Translations under genes and position numbers: made by a program
Source: Takakia lepidozioides
Lineage: Eukaryota; Streptophyta; Takakiopsida; Takakiales; Takakiaceae
DNA: 64,000 nucleotides
Direction of reading: 5' to 3'
Assembly: GCA_030704615.1 (NCBI GenBank)
Contig: CM060731.1
Coordinates: 21,700,001 to 21,764,000, forward strand
Part shown: in pieces, positions 11,912 to 24,840 of the stretch
Position numbering within the stretch: the first letter of the stretch is position 1
Layout: the number at the start of each line of letters is the position of its first letter
The notes under the pieces: model-generated
Databases searched by the model: none
What the model was told of the DNA's origin: nothing
Seen by the model: the letters and a program-made list of their open reading frames with translations, nothing else

Positions 11912-12380
11912 TCGAAGGCTTTCTCGAAATCCAGCATTAGCATTGCTAATGGCTGGTTAGCTTCGAAAGCAGAGTGAAGAGCTTCATGAGCAAACAAGAT
12001 GTTATCCAATATCATATGGTCCTTTAAGAACCCTGTCTGCTCAGGTCTGATGAGCTTGTAGAGAAGCGGTTGAATCCTTAGGGCCAAGGCCTTAGCTATA
12101 ATTTTGTAGACTGCATTTAGCAAGGTTATCGGTCTATAGTTGGAGATGGAATCACGGTCCCTCTTTTTGTGTATAAGAGTAATCACCCCTTGGCTAATCC
12201 GAGAAGGCATAATGCCTTTGAGAAGAATGTCTTCAGCGAAAGCTATAAAATCATCCCCACACACTGACCAGATTGCCTAGAAAAGCTCCACTGATAATCC
12301 ATCTAACCCCGACGATTTATACGAGGCAAGCTTTGACAACGCATCTGAGAGCTTGTTTGATGTGAAAGGGGCAGACAGTC
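11912..12380 (-). pseudogene. LINE reverse transcriptase, N-terminal part
   Basis: The frame ending at 12264 shows GVITLIHKKRD, NYRPITLLNAVYKIIAK, QTGFLKDHMILDNILFAHE and LDFEKAFD, the ordered first blocks of an L1-type reverse transcriptase. The pogo-like transposon interrupts it right after the LDFEKAFD box. Upstream of 12264 the frame differs from the endonuclease frame, so there is at least one older frameshift. Confidence 0.85.
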
Positions 12381-13736
12381 TCACCAGCTCTGATTCAGAC
12401 ACAATTGGAATGTAAGAAGAAAGCACAGAGCTTCGGGAAGCCAAATCCTGCGGAACAGGGCAGTGAAATGCGAGGCAGCCAGGGAGGACATCTGCTTTGG
12501 GTTGGAGACCGGCAGCCCCTGGGCATTATTCAGGGATGCAATGGATGTAGTATCACGGCGTTGCTTAGCTTTCAGAAAAAAGTATCTTGACATCTTCTCA
12601 CCCTTCATAGACCAATTGATGCCTGCCTTCCTTCTCATGTTCTCCTCCTTTGCATGAAGCAACTCTGCCAAGTTCCTTTTGGCTAAGTGAAAGGAGTCCC
12701 AGGTCTGGTTGTAGGCCCATCCCAACTCAATCACTTTCTGACATTGAGCAAGGCATTTGGTGAGAGCCTTTTCTTGCCTATTCCTGCCCATAGCATGCTG
12801 TTTCGAGATTTCCTGCCCCACTCTTTTAACAGCTTCCATTTTCTTCAAGAATCTGATCGTAGGGGAGGTGAAACCCAATCCAGCAGAAATCCAGGTCGAT
12901 TTTATCAGGTCCAGGTACTGGGGGATGGCCAAGATGGAGGGGTTCAGCTTAAAGAAACCATGCCCCTTGGAATGAGCACCTGGCAAGGAGAAGGAAGCAC
13001 TAATCGCTGCATGATCAAACCCTGGCAGAATGGGCCGTAAAGCTGTAGGCTTCGCCCAAAACAAGGGAGTGGGAGAGCAGTAAATTCGATCCAGGCGGGC
13101 CATGCAGAGGTCTGGGGGTTTACGGTTGTTTGACCAAGTAAAACGTAAACCATCTTCGAAAGAGGTGAAAGGCTCAGACAGACCCACCGCAAAGCAAAGA
13201 GAATCCCAGACCTCTGACTCTTCAAGAGACAACGTGTGTGAAGCTGTTCCAAACCGATCTTCTATACACTCCACCATGTTCATGTCACTAGCAAAAATCC
13301 AATGAACAACATCAAGACAATCCAAGATTTTAAGTCTCAGAAAAGACCAGAATTCAATTATTTCATCAACGGAATTGGGAGCATAAATGTTCACAAAAGC
13401 GCAACCTCGAAGGGCTGAATTGGAAGAAGCAAAAGCAACCTGAATTCTCCCTTGCATCCAAGATTCAACCCTAGTGAATAATGAAATCAAAGCTGGTGAA
13501 ATCAGAATAGCAGTTCCACCTCTAGAGTCTGCTATCGAAGGGTTCCACCAGGCAGCATTGCTAGGCCAAAAAGCATTGCCTAATGCCTGGATTTTCGCTG
13601 CATTTAGTTTGTGCTTTTGTAAAAAGATGATCTGATTAGAGTTCGTAAAGGTGGCTGCCCACTGTTGAAGATGGCGGCGTTTAGGCAAAGAGGCTCCAAG
13701 ATCCAATGCCTCTGATATTCCACGAGGTAAGGCCAA
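12381..13736 (-). pseudogene. LINE ORF2 endonuclease domain
   Basis: A 451-codon minus-strand frame is similar to the apurinic-like endonuclease/exonuclease/phosphatase domain of plant L1 elements. Visible motifs are NSNQIIFLQKHKL, DSRGGTAILIS, FVNIYAPNS, WIFASDMNMVE, ARLDRIYCS and GFDHAAISASFSLP, the last holding the conserved Asp-His pair. A linker resembling that before L1 reverse transcriptases (SRYFFLKAKQRRDTTSI) follows. The enzyme would nick target DNA for target-primed reverse transcription. The frame ends with a shift before the reverse transcriptase, so the element is dead. Confidence 0.85.
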
Positions 13737-14183
13737 AATTCATGGAGGAAAAGCTTGCAAGCCCATGGCATAACCACGAATTGATGGCTTGGAGAAAACT
13801 GGGAGGACAGGAAGATCTTTGAGGATGGGCAAATGTGGCAATACTCTGAAGGACAAGGCTTGAGATGGATGCTCCGAGCAGTAGGTGCAGGCCAGACCCC
13901 CCCCTCCAGACAGCACATCGAAACACCTGGGGTGAACTGGAACCTCCATTGTAGCACGACTCATGACTGAGACAAACGGACAAGCGTCCCCAAGAGAGGA
14001 ACTCAGCAGAGTAACTGGATAGCAAGAAAGGAAAGAACTGAACGGAGAAGCCAAGCACCACAGCTCTAGGGCAGAATCTCCGAGAGAAAGCGTAGATCCA
14101 TAGCAAAAACCCACCATAACCAACGGTCAAGCTGAAATACAGCAGGGCAGGCTGTTTAAGACTCACCGGTGGAGGTGATGGGA

Positions 14184-16200
14184 TCAGCAAATCAACAGGA
14201 GCCATTGCTCCCTCCCCCTTCTCTCCCTCCTTTGCATTGAAGACCACCAAACCATTGCTAGATCTAGGGACATCCTCAGCCGAGGCCAGAACCTAGACCT
14301 TCTCTGTCGCCATAAGCAGCTTCCTCCCTGCCAGTAAATGTGAGAAAGCCATGGCCATTCCGCAGCCAAGCCTCTGTCCTTGGGAAAGTCACTTTCATAC
14401 AACCAGGAGAGCTTGCCTAATCCTGCAGCCTGAGCACACACATCAGCAAGGCTCATGACTGGAAGGACCTGTAAAGAGTAAGGGAAGGTGGATGAGTTCT
14501 CCTTACATAAATAGGTCCCAAAGAAGAGGGCAGTCTCAGCCGAGAGGGAAAACAGAGGAAGACGGGAAGAAAAAATCTCATTCACCTTAGATACCATCAA
14601 GTTGAGTTCCTGGGAAGGCAGTAACCTACTGACATCCGAATCTGATAACCAGGAACTGATGAAAGTATCAAGCCCTGAAAGCAAGATTGCAGGTTTGCCA
14701 TCCGGGAAACCATAAATGATAGGGGTCACTCTGATGTTAACCAGCAAGTAACCACCAGGAGGCAAGACATCCGATAGAAACACATCAGAAGAGCGAGATC
14801 AGCAAAAGACTTTAATTGAGAGAGTCAAAAGGAAGCCAAATTGAGAGTCTCATCTTCTCCTAAACTGAAAACAGCCGGAGGAGAGGGGCGGAATGAAGAG
14901 GAAGCTGGGGAATTAGCAGGCAAAAGGTAGATCCGTGGACTTATGGAAGGAGAGCCCGTAATAGAGTCACAGAAGCGCTTGGCAAGGGGCTGCTCAAGCG
15001 GCGATGAGTCCATCATTTTTCTAATCAACGGGGAAGGGGGGACAATACCGCGTCGCATTGACGTCCCTTCAGTGGCTGCAACGGGATTGGGAGGAAAAAA
15101 CTCAGCAGCCTTACCTGGAAGGTCTGGGCAATATGCCTTAACATGACCCTCACGATGACACTGGTGACAAATAATGGAAAGAATTTCTTCTTGAATTACC
15201 ACCGATATAAAAGAGCCATCTAAGGATGGGAGCTTGATGGTCCTCGGGATCCGAGCCTTCTACGGCATCAAAATCACCAGCCTGGGAATCCCGCTGTCTC
15301 TATGCCCGCCAAAAGAGCTCCCATCATGATCCACACTGTGAGCCTCGGGGAAGAAGTGATCGTTCGGTAAATGGAGCCAATGAACACACCAAAATGTGCT
15401 CCGATCTCTGGCAAAGAACGCAGATAATTACCCGGGAGAAACGGAAGTGCTATGATCCGTGGTTTACATGTGGCCCCCCTTTTGTGACCCCAATCTGGGG
15501 ATCATGGAAACAAATTCACTCTGTACCTCGATTTTAGAGTATTGAACTTTAGGGCCTTCTCTGCGTGGTCTACATAAACGAACATGAAAGAGTAGAACCC
15601 ACGCCCCAGGGGAATGCAGAAGTGATGCGTGAGCCCCCCTTCAGGGCCGAGATGCTCAAAAGCCCATTGTCTTGCCCAACGCCTATCCCTTGCACGGCCA
15701 GGAAAGTGGACCATGATCCCAGTTTCTTTTAGCAACTGGGAGTGCTCTCTAACCAGTTCCATGTTGATCTTGAGAATCGGTTGATTGTCGTCAACCACCC
15801 CCGCGTTTTCACTCCACAGTTGGAAGTCATCCGAGGACGGGTTGAAAGTTGAAGGAGGGCCAAAACCCAGAACCCTAGAGCCGTTATGTGCCCTGCGATC
15901 CATCTGCACATTACGCTCTACCTTCTCATTGCGTCTGGAAGGTCCACCCTGTTTTTGCCTGTCATCCTTTCTGACCTCTCTTCTGGTATCCCTTCTGAAT
16001 TGAGGCGCCGCTGAAACAAATGAAGCCATAGCAGAAGTCGGAGGAAGCGGAAAGGCGAAAACAGGCTCAACAGTAACACCCGAAAGGAGATGCTGAAAGG
16101 AGGGGGGGCAGGGAGAAGAGAAGAGGGGGAAGTCATCCAGTAGCCTCATAGCATCAATGAGAGGGAACCAAAGGGGGACAAGGGCAGAGAAGCCAGACAT
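14184..16200 (-). pseudogene. LINE ORF1 (RNA-binding, zinc knuckle), broken into three frames
   Basis: Three minus-strand frames, 16200-15502, 15202-14825 and 14783-14184, follow one another. The first has a basic region and a DUF4283-like segment (HSQLLKETGIMVHFPG, ...WARQWAFEHLGPEGG). The second has a CCHC knuckle, CHQCHREGHVKAYC. The third is hydrophobic in part and not recognised. The order and position upstream of the endonuclease fit plant L1 ORF1, which packages the element RNA. Frameshifts and stops separate the frames. The LINE 5' end is probably near 16260-16600, where a poly-G tract precedes ORF1. Confidence 0.65.
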
Positions 16201-16600
16201 AAAAAAGATTAAAAACAGATCCTCATGAAGGTTGCGAAGGCGGGAAGAAGGAGAGGGGGGGGGGGAGCGACGTCAGAGTAAAGAGGGGACAAGTTCATCT
16301 AGTCAGATAGTCGTCACCCACGGAAGCCCAAACGAGCTCATAAAGCACGCGAGACGAATGAATGAGAGAGGTTGGAGAAGGAGAGAAAGCTGTTCATCAG
16401 GGAACTTGGGGAAAGAGTGACCAAAAGAGTTGCAAACAGGGCTCAGTCCCCGAAGAAAACAACCAAAATCTACCGGGGACAAGAGGAGGCAGAGAAGCTA
16501 AGGTCACCACAACCAAATACCAGGCTGCTTCACAGACCATGCGGAGCTCTCCGCCATCGCCCCCGACTTTGAATGTCAATCGCGTGATGTGCATCGGGCT

Positions 16601-16665
16601 GAAGAGCTATTTTTTTTAAATGAACAGGGGACCGAGTGGCCCTGGAATTTTATTATACGACGATT
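16601..16665 (-). repeat. Poly(A)-type tail of a short non-LTR retroelement
   Basis: Read on the minus strand, CCAGGGCCACTCGGTCCCCT leads into GTTCATTT and a run of A. The same end recurs four times at 58.97-59.91 kb. This looks like the 3' end of a short non-LTR repeat. Confidence 0.5.
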
Positions 16666-17400
16666 TTGTATTTCCCTGTGACACCTGATTTATGAAAAGT
16701 AACTGAGCATTTCCCAGAACTCAGAGCTAATCTCTTCGGATTATACTCTCTGTACAACCCTTTTCCCCCTCACAAGTGTGTTACATGATCTCTAGCCGCC
16801 TTGCCCCAAGACTTTGTACCTCCCGCACACTTCATCACACCTTCCGATTGATATATTTTATGGTTTTTGGCCCAAATTTTTGTACAACTATTTTAGGAGC
16901 AATTCAGTCTTACAGTTTTCTTTACAATTGAGACGGGTATATATTACATGGTGATGGACACATAGAAGCAGTTGGACCGTGTGGACCGCTTCACGCTCTG
17001 GTAGGGTATGTGGACCATTAATTTTGTGCCCCGAATGTGTGTCTCATGGCTCCAGCAATTCTTGCCTGCACCCTGGAGGCTCGTTCACGCACATGGCTCC
17101 AGCAATTCTTGCCTGCACCCTGGAGGCTCGTTCACGTGTCACTGGTCAGGTCATTTCGTCATTTCCAAGTCAGGGATAGATTTGCGACATTGCTCTTTCC
17201 AAGATTGTTGTCAACATCAGATTCTAGAATTTGCGTGGAACGCTATGTCATAAATACCACTCTCATCGTCTTGTCATCCAGTAACTTCTACTAGGTTTCC
17301 CTTATTTGCTAGTGCTTGCTAGTCGCATTACTCATTAGTCAGTGCCTCCACTCTCCGCTATGAGTACTTATGGGGTGATCACCAAGTAGTGGTGTAGTAG
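16660..17400. repeat. Duplicated FDH-flank block, copy 2
   Basis: Positions 16660-17250 match 5993-6560. Positions 17250-17400 match 50975-51140, sharing TACCACTCTCATCGTCTTGT and GGTGATCACCAAGTAGTGGT. The block lies downstream of the intact FDH gene and ends where a copia remnant begins. Confidence 0.6.
17045..17138. repeat. 47-bp tandem duplication
   Basis: Two adjacent, almost identical 47-bp units each begin CATGGCTCCAGCAATTCTTG. The homologous block at 6410 has only one unit, so the duplication is local and later than the block duplication. Confidence 0.9.
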
Positions 17401-18460
17401 TTTTCAAACATCCGGAATGCTTTACTAAGCATGAACACTACAACCGGAATACAAAGCCCTTAGAGGCAGCCTATTTATCTGAAGGAGTGCATTTAAAACT
17501 AGTAATAAACAATGGTGGGTGGGGAAAGCCTAGAAAACTGGATGGCCAACTGACTAACACTGAATTGAACTAAATACTACACGGGAGGCCACCTCTCGAG
17601 TGGGCCCTATGCTGAGAGAGTCGCTAATTTCTAACACCCCCTCTCAATCTTAGCATCTTCTCTAGGGTTTTTGTCAACCAAATTCTTTTCTTTGTTGCTA
17701 TCACGGACAGACTACAAACACCCAACGCCGCTCTAAATTTCTCAAATGTTTGCCTTCCTAATGCTTTAGTCAATACAGTATCAGCGATTTGATCTTGTGT
17801 GGCCACATGAATCAAATCAACTTCTTGATTTTCTATCTTCTCGCAGATATAGTGATAATATAATGCAATATGTTTTGTGCGAGCATGGAAGACCGGGTTT
17901 CGAGTCATCATTGCACTGCTCTGATTGTCACATTTGAACACAGTTGGTCCATCCTCCAGAATACCCAACTCTTCGTACAATCTTCGCAACCAAGTCGTCT
18001 CCTTGGCACCTTCAGTGAGTGCGCAGTATTCAGCTTCTGTGGACAAGCTTGAGTTAATGTTCGAGCGCAGCCAGGCTTACCTTTTCTGAGTGACTGCAGG
18101 TTAGCAGTAAATTATCTAGTACATAAAGAATTAGCAAAATAACCTTGTCATTCTCTTTGTAATAGTAGAGATTGTAATTTGCACCAAAGGGGTTAAGACC
18201 TTGAGACTTGTTTTGGGCTACAAGTACGATTAAAGCTCTTAAGGTGCTCCACTTTACGGCTGGCGCAAAAGTTTCCTAAAAATCCACACCTTGTCGTTGT
18301 TCGAACCCCCTAGCCACCAATCGAGCTTTATGGACAGGGGCAGCTGCTCCAAGCCCTTCTTTTCACTTGTATACCCATTTCGCACTGATTGGTGTTTTTC
18401 CCTTCGGTAGATCGACAAGATCCCATGTGTTGTTCTGTTTATATTGTCATCTAGTTTGTT
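17394..18460 (-). mobile_element. Ty1/copia remnant: reverse transcriptase, RNase H and LTR
   Basis: Minus-strand sequence at 18460-18060 reads as decayed copia reverse transcriptase, with HKARLVARGFEQRQGVDF, ETFAPAVKWSTLRALI and a YVDNLLL box. The frame at 18046-17624 is RNase H: STEAEYCALTEGAKETTWLR, HARTKHIALYYHYICEKI and the ending MLRLRGGVRN. Immediately after it a purine-rich GAGAGGGGG precedes TGTTAGAAATTAGC at 17633, the likely LTR start. The LTR would run down to about 17394. The break against the related sequence at 51140 falls there. Gag, protease and integrase are missing. Confidence 0.75.
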
Positions 18461-18887
18461 TCTGGATTTTGAAGCAGACATACAACACTTCAAGATATAT
18501 ATATATATTTTCTGTGAGAGAATGGAGTACGGGAGTGTGTGACTCGAATTGTTCATTAGACTGCGGAGATATTTCGTTCAATCTGCCACATTAATTCTAG
18601 AGACATAATGTGTTTCCATCCCAATTTTCTCGTTTAGAAATAGGCGGATAAAAACTTGGGTAAATATAAGTATTGTTTTAAGAAGAAATATTTTCCTAGA
18701 ATCGATTTCAAAAATAAAACAGGCTTCATAAAATCCATGAAAATTCAATACAAATAAATAAATAGATAACGTATACTGCAATGTATATGCTGTGACAGGG
18801 CACTCTCAATAGTTTTGAGAAAGCTTACAGTGTGGGGCCTTGCTCTTGCTACCGGATAAGGGCCTCACAGAGGCAGACACATGATGA
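18461..18887. other. AT-rich FDH 3' flank
   Basis: No gene is seen. The last 60 bases resemble the sequence just downstream of the FDH fragment at 51.6 kb, which marks this as the 3' flank of the FDH gene. Confidence 0.4.
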
Positions 18888-21800
18888 TCACAGGTACTGG
18901 GAGGCAAGCTGGCCCTCACGCACCATGTAGTACGCTTCTGGAAATTCCTGGTGCTTGAACCACCGGTCCAGCATGTCTTTTGTTCCTGCTGTGAACCGAG
19001 CCTGCAGATATACAACCCTGTCAATATCTCTGCAAGCACGCCATGGTGATTATTCACTCAAACAGAGACAGTCTGATCTACTCATGCATGACACTCACAT
19101 ATCAGGAAGGAAAAGGGGGATTGGACTGGAAGGGACATACCTGTGCATCCAGCGAGGTACCCGAGGTATGTGGGGTCATAGCATGGTGGGGCATGTAGCG
19201 CCATGGATGCTCCTTTGGTGCTGGCTGCTGATTCCATACATCGCCACCATAGCCTGCACCCCCCATGCTATTTCAGAGCTGTCTTTTGTTTGTTTCCTTC
19301 CACATTGTTATTTTTCACAAATGTGCAGCAAGTTCAGTATTTGCCTTTGCCATTGTGATTGTTCACTGTACCTCAACAACCTCCGGACTGATGTGGAATT
19401 TGGAGCAGTTGTGCATCACGGTCTCACCTTTCTTCGTGATGTATCATCTCCCCAAGCCCCTCAATACCTTTTGTCCAAGCTTCTAACTATTTAGATTTGT
19501 CATTCTCTTGCAATATACCACAATATATTCTACGAACACTGCATTCGGCTTTTGCATTGATGTGGAAGCAGAGGCTAGTACCACCCAGCTGCCCAGACTC
19601 GAGTGCCTCTACCACTGCATCAGTGTCTGCAATGGCGCCCCGTGCATTGTTCACCAGTATTGCCCCCTTCTTCATCTTGGCAATGCGCTCCTTGTTGAAA
19701 AGGCCACTGTCCCCCCAGCCAGTCACAAGTCAAGATTTGAGAGAAATAAAATAATAGTTTTAAAACATCTGCATGAAGCTTATAGATCTTATGGGACAAG
19801 GGAAAGCATGAACAAGAAAGTGATCGGGGCCCTCCACAAGCAACCCAATAACAACTATAGATCGAAGGATGGTCTAAGAGTTAACGCCTCATGCAGATAT
19901 GCTGCTAAGCATTTCTGATCCTCGTAATGGAAAACCTCCTGTGAGAGATTGGCTGTCTCGGAAAGAAACAGGGAAAGGAATCTCTTGTTCAGTACTTACA
20001 AGGTGGAAAACTAGCAACACATTCACGTAATATTTCAGGTGGATATTTACAGCATACCGAGTCGTATCTGTGAGGGGAGTATTCACCACCACGACATCGC
20101 ACTTGCTCAACAGAGTGTCGAGGTCTGTCTCCCTGGTAGCACCTAATTGCTTCTCCATCTCTTCCCCAAGTGAGTTGCGGTCATAATACAGCATTTGCTT
20201 GAGATCGAATCCCTGTTTCAACCCACATGTTCACCACTGTGTCCTATGATGCATATAAGGTCCCCATATGGCGCACCAAAGATTTATGAACTCTTTCACG
20301 GTCATGTTGTACCCTTATCTAGAAGCAATAGGTGGCCGATCTGGCTAGCACACATGTGACTCCAGACTTGGTTGTAGTTGCATAGCTTTGGGAGAAGAGA
20401 ATGTACTCATAAGACATTGTTTGCCGTAGCCTTGTGGCCATTGACCCTGTTGGGAGGAAAGAGAGAGAGTGGCACATGACGATTACCAGCACTCAGGGAT
20501 TCTTCAGTCCGAAGTCAAGTAGAATAAAATAGGTGACGAGTGATAGCACAAAGTTGAAAATTACCTTGAGACGTTTCATGAGCTCCCTCCCGATACGCCC
20601 TGCGCCTACAGTGCCCACAACTTTGTCTCCCAGGTCGTGTGATCTGTGAACTATTTCTGCCACATTCCAGCCCCCTTCCGACACTTGCTTCCATCCTGGG
20701 GCGAAATTTCGCACCAGAACCAGTATGCGCATCAGCTCATCTTCTGCCACTGATGTTACATTGCTCCCTGTCACGGTCCAGTTGACACAAATGTTCAATG
20801 TAAGAAACTGGAGACGACATTTAGGCACGGAAATGTAGGTTTTCATTCCAGTAACTGAGCTGATGAATGTTCTCTTTGTGCTCTCTCTCTCATCTAAAAA
20901 GAATGACCAGGATGTGTAACTGGCCACATACCCAAACTTGGCTGCCTCTATTTCGACAGTGTGCTGAAAATACAGCACCATGATACATATTTTCCACATC
21001 AGACTGTGTTCATGACGTACAATGTTGGTGCCCAGGTCCCTCAATCAAGCAGATTCGTTTGGGGAATTAACTAGCATCTGGCCAAGGGTATGCGTACATT
21101 CTCCATGACCAGAGGAACTAACCAATCCCCAGTAATGTCATCTGCAGTAGACGAGCCATAATGGAAAGGGGGTGGAAAGGGTATTTTGGGAGTCAAACCT
21201 GTGACCTCGGCGACTGTGAGACCAGCCTTAGCTGCTGCCCTAAGATCGATGTGATCTGAGCCTACGCCCGCTGTCACCAGAAGCTCTAGCTTCTTGCCTT
21301 TGTTGAGGCGCTCGGCGGTAATGTACGCAGGATGGAATGGCGTTGTTATTAGGATGTTGGTATCCGGCAACTCCTTATCCAACACTGCAAATGTAATCAA
21401 GCATTCCTTGGTGAGAACTTAGGAGACCTGCTCCCAGGTACGGAGACTAGACTCACCATAGAGTCTGTAGGATATATATTGCAGTGCACGCTGTAGGGAT
21501 AGAATATACTCATAAGACTTTGTTTGCCCTGTAGCTTTGTGACCATAGACCAAGCCCCCAGTTTGGACGGAATAGGCAAGTGCTGCCTTTGTGAGGGCTC
21601 AATCCAGTAGGTGAGTCCCTTGATACAAACAATTAGTTCAGGCTTTCCTCTAGAAAGCCCTTCACATTAGCATCAATCTGCTCTGTGTGAGCAGCCCAAA
21701 AGTTAGATCCCAACAGGGCCAGGACTCTAGGCGCTGTAGGGACAGAAAGAGTTGCTTCCATCGGCCCAGACGTTTCTGTACTCAGAAGAAGAGGTTAGTA

Positions 21801-22913
21801 TTAAAAGTATCTGAAGCCATTCTGCGCTCACTTAACTCTGGGTGTCCTACATTCAAGGGTGATTCGTCATGACCTCTACAGAAGAAGAATAGTATATATG
21901 TACAGTGAAATGTAAGCTCAACTAATTCTGAAATAGCTGGTTTGACCAGTGGATTTATCCGAACTAAATTTCATTCCGTTCCTGGGAGTGAATGCAAAAC
22001 TTGGTCTTACCTTATTAAGACAGTCCAGACTGTAGTGCTGCGGAGAGTATATGTTCGTACATACCAGAATCAGGGCCGTCCTTGTCTGAGGTCACAACGT
22101 AGGTATGGCCCATTGACTCCAGCCACTCTCGAAGTCCCAGTCCATTTTCAGCGCACCCAAGAAAGTCGGGGTTGCTGGCATACTCGTGGGCTTTGTAGAG
22201 CACGCCCAATATCTTTTTCCGCTCTCCCTGCCGTCACGCACAGATTCTTCTTCAGCATGCATCCGCTTCGTACGTATCAATTTACACCAGCGATTTCACC
22301 CAGCAAATAGAGAAGGCACGTGGGATGTTTCGTTTGAATATCTAGAATCTCTATTGAGACTACCTCCAAATGAATGGAACGCATTGGACGAGGACACCTC
22401 TTGTTATTCACCTCTGATCCTTCATGTAACACAATTGCCATAAATTCGAAAGGAGGTTGGAACCAAGGCTAAGGTGATCTCCCGCAATGCAGGCAACCGG
22501 ACTCGTGGCTTGCAACCCATGGGTTCTGACTACACGAGAACCTATCAATCTGCACCTTGTACATCAATTATGCTAACAGGTATGCGTACATGTATATAAT
22601 ATCCCATTCAGAAACGCCCCCTGGACTCACCACCCCCATAAACCTCGGATTTCTGTGGCGATGATCGGCTACTGTTATGAAATTCTCTAGCTCTGCACTA
22701 GCTACTTATGAAGAAGAGTGAGCGGGGAGTGAGCTGAGCCCAGCACGAACTTACCGGCGCCGAGGAGCTGTAGTGACGAGTGAGACATGCTGGAAGCGGG
22801 CGAACTGGCACTTCTGCACTCACATTACTACCATGCGGAGCGATCCGATATTGCTTTGACAGTGCCCTCAAAGCACCTGAGAACAAGAGAGAACAACTCG
22901 ACTTGGGCACCAT
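18888..22913 (-). CDS. FDH: NAD-dependent formate dehydrogenase, mitochondrial, intact eight-exon gene
   Basis: Eight minus-strand exons join in one frame of 404 codons: 22913-22755, 22227-22065, 21384-21199, 20767-20565, 20212-20058, 19706-19585, 19253-19141 and 19001-18888. All introns are GT-AG and all phases agree. Exon 1 has a basic, Ser/Ala-rich presequence ([20 protein letters not shown]), a mitochondrial targeting signal. The enzyme oxidises formate to CO2 with NAD+. Exon 2 has the plant FDH signature [19 protein letters not shown]; exon 3 has [14 protein letters not shown]; exon 4 has the Rossmann loop GTVGAGRIG. Exon 6 has NNARGA with the substrate-binding Arg. Exon 7 has [10 protein letters not shown] and MTPHTSG with the catalytic Gln and His. 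Length fits plant FDH (about 380 residues) plus presequence. It lies head-to-head with a related pseudogene. Confidence 0.93.
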
Positions 22914-24840
22914 GATCACTAGCAAGCGTTGTCACTCGATCGGAGTGACTATTTCGAGAATCAAATTCCTGAAAACGTGAATCGAGCTACGAATGTGCAG
23001 ACGATACACTCAAATGCACCATAGGATGGCGAGAAGGCATTGAATCCTTTGGCACCTGCAGATAATTAGCCTACTTGAAACAACATCACTTGCTGAAATA
23101 ACTGAGGCCTGAGATGCCAATCTGAGAGACAGAGGAACGAATCACACATAAAATGATAGAACCCTGAATGATGACTAGATCAACAGCGAGCAACAAGCCG
23201 AGATGAGGGCAGCTAATGCTATGTCTGCAGTGAGGGAGGTAAGAGTGGGCATGCAAACAGCCATGCAGGATGGCGCATTTATACTATCCGTCATCTGTTG
23301 ACGAGTGTCTAGAGACACGTGTGTATCTTCGATTGAAAAACCCATGTGAGCTATATTGAGAACCCAGCAGAGTATCTTCTGCCCATCTGCCCCTGACACA
23401 TCGCACAGCTAGGCATGGCCCAGTTTTCTCTGTTCTCAAGACTAACGATGTTCATTTCATTTCTGTTCTCAAGACGAGGCTTGCTCATCTTGTGCCAAAT
23501 CCTACGGTGCTTCTTCTGAGCAGCCAAGAAGACGGTGCTTCTTCAGGCCTCCCATTTTGGGTGAACCAAGGCAAATATACAACCAAAGAGCCAGCAAGCT
23601 ATCTGGAGTCTAAATGACGGTGGGCATTGCATGCCGGCCCCACATGGCTATTACGTGCCACAGGAGTGCATGCGCCCCAGTTGGCTGGCGAAGGTAGGCG
23701 AAGGTTTTAGAATGGAGGGAGGGGAAGGTTGGCGAAGGTTTTAGAATGCAGGGAGGGAAGGTTGGGGAAGGTTTTAGAGTGAAGGGAGGCGAGTTGTAGA
23801 GGTAAGCCGATCTCACTTGGCTAGGAGATAGCGAAAGAGGGACGACAGGAAGAGAGGGAGGGTCGGATAGATTTTGTGCGAAGCGATAGCGGCAGAGTCG
23901 GCGAGGTGTGGTAGCGGATTGGGGTTCCACCATAGTTGGCGACGATATGGCTCAGGTGCCCTGTAGATTACTACTCTCTCTCTCTCTCTCCCTCTCAGTG
24001 GTCATGAGTTTCACAGCCTGATCAAAGTTTTACTTTGTGAATGTGTCACGGGGTTGCTTCGCAAGTTTCGATGCAGAGTTCGATTGGGTGGTCTCTTCAT
24101 GATAATTAATGATCCGAGCTGCTAGAACGTATGTTGTCATAGTATATTGCGCGCCATTTGTTGGTGCCTCCCTCGAACAAAGAGTCACTCTACTTACTCA
24201 ACAGTTTCTTACGAAATCACTCTCGGGTCAGCCATCGCAAATCAGCGAGTCGGGAATGAGGGGTGGTTGGTGGGTGAGCACATGGGCGGCCCCTGCGCGG
24301 GGGAACACACAGCGAAAAAGTACTGTCTCGCTGCGCTCGATTCTAGCGAGCGCAGCGGTTCATGATTTGTTGGCCTGCTTTGTGTGGGGCCCGTGAGCTA
24401 CAATTTGTGCACGAGGAGTGATGCTCGTACTTGAGGAAATGGAAGGTGGTTGGAAAGGCGATGCGGCCTGGTGAGGAATGGCATGTGAGCTCAGGAAATA
24501 GTCGCTTTCATATATTCGAGACACTCCCCTGATTGTCCTTTGATGAGATGGGGGGACGCGATCGTATGGCCTGCTGACGTGACGAGTCAGTGGGACAGAT
24601 GGGTGCTGTGTAGAGATGGTATTGAGCCTGAGTTGGTATCAAGCCTGAGTTGTGCTTGCAAGACTTGGATTTGTTGTGGAGAGCAAGCCCACGAATTGAA
24701 CTTAGGCTGGTCGTCTAGTCTCACACTGAGGCACCTTGGAGTATCTAGAAGCTTGCACATAGATCTGCACATTCGTGTAGAGTCCGGAAGGAAGTTGACT
24801 CTCGGCTTAACTAGTTCTCAAGCGACAGATTGACAAAGCC
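22914..24840. other. Intergenic region between head-to-head FDH copies
   Basis: About 1.9 kb separates the two FDH start codons and should contain the FDH promoter. No open frame is convincing. It holds a minisatellite near 23.7 kb and a CT-rich microsatellite at about 23971-23996. Confidence 0.4.
23687..23790. repeat. Purine-rich tandem repeat, about 34 bp, three copies
   Basis: Three successive units carry GGCGAAGGTTTTAGAATG or a variant followed by GGAGGGA. The strand is almost all purine, so unusual DNA structure is possible. It lies between the divergent FDH copies. Confidence 0.85.

Noticed and set aside
18254-18556. Minus-strand 100-codon ORF as a gene
   Set aside because: It overlaps the decayed copia RT in another frame.
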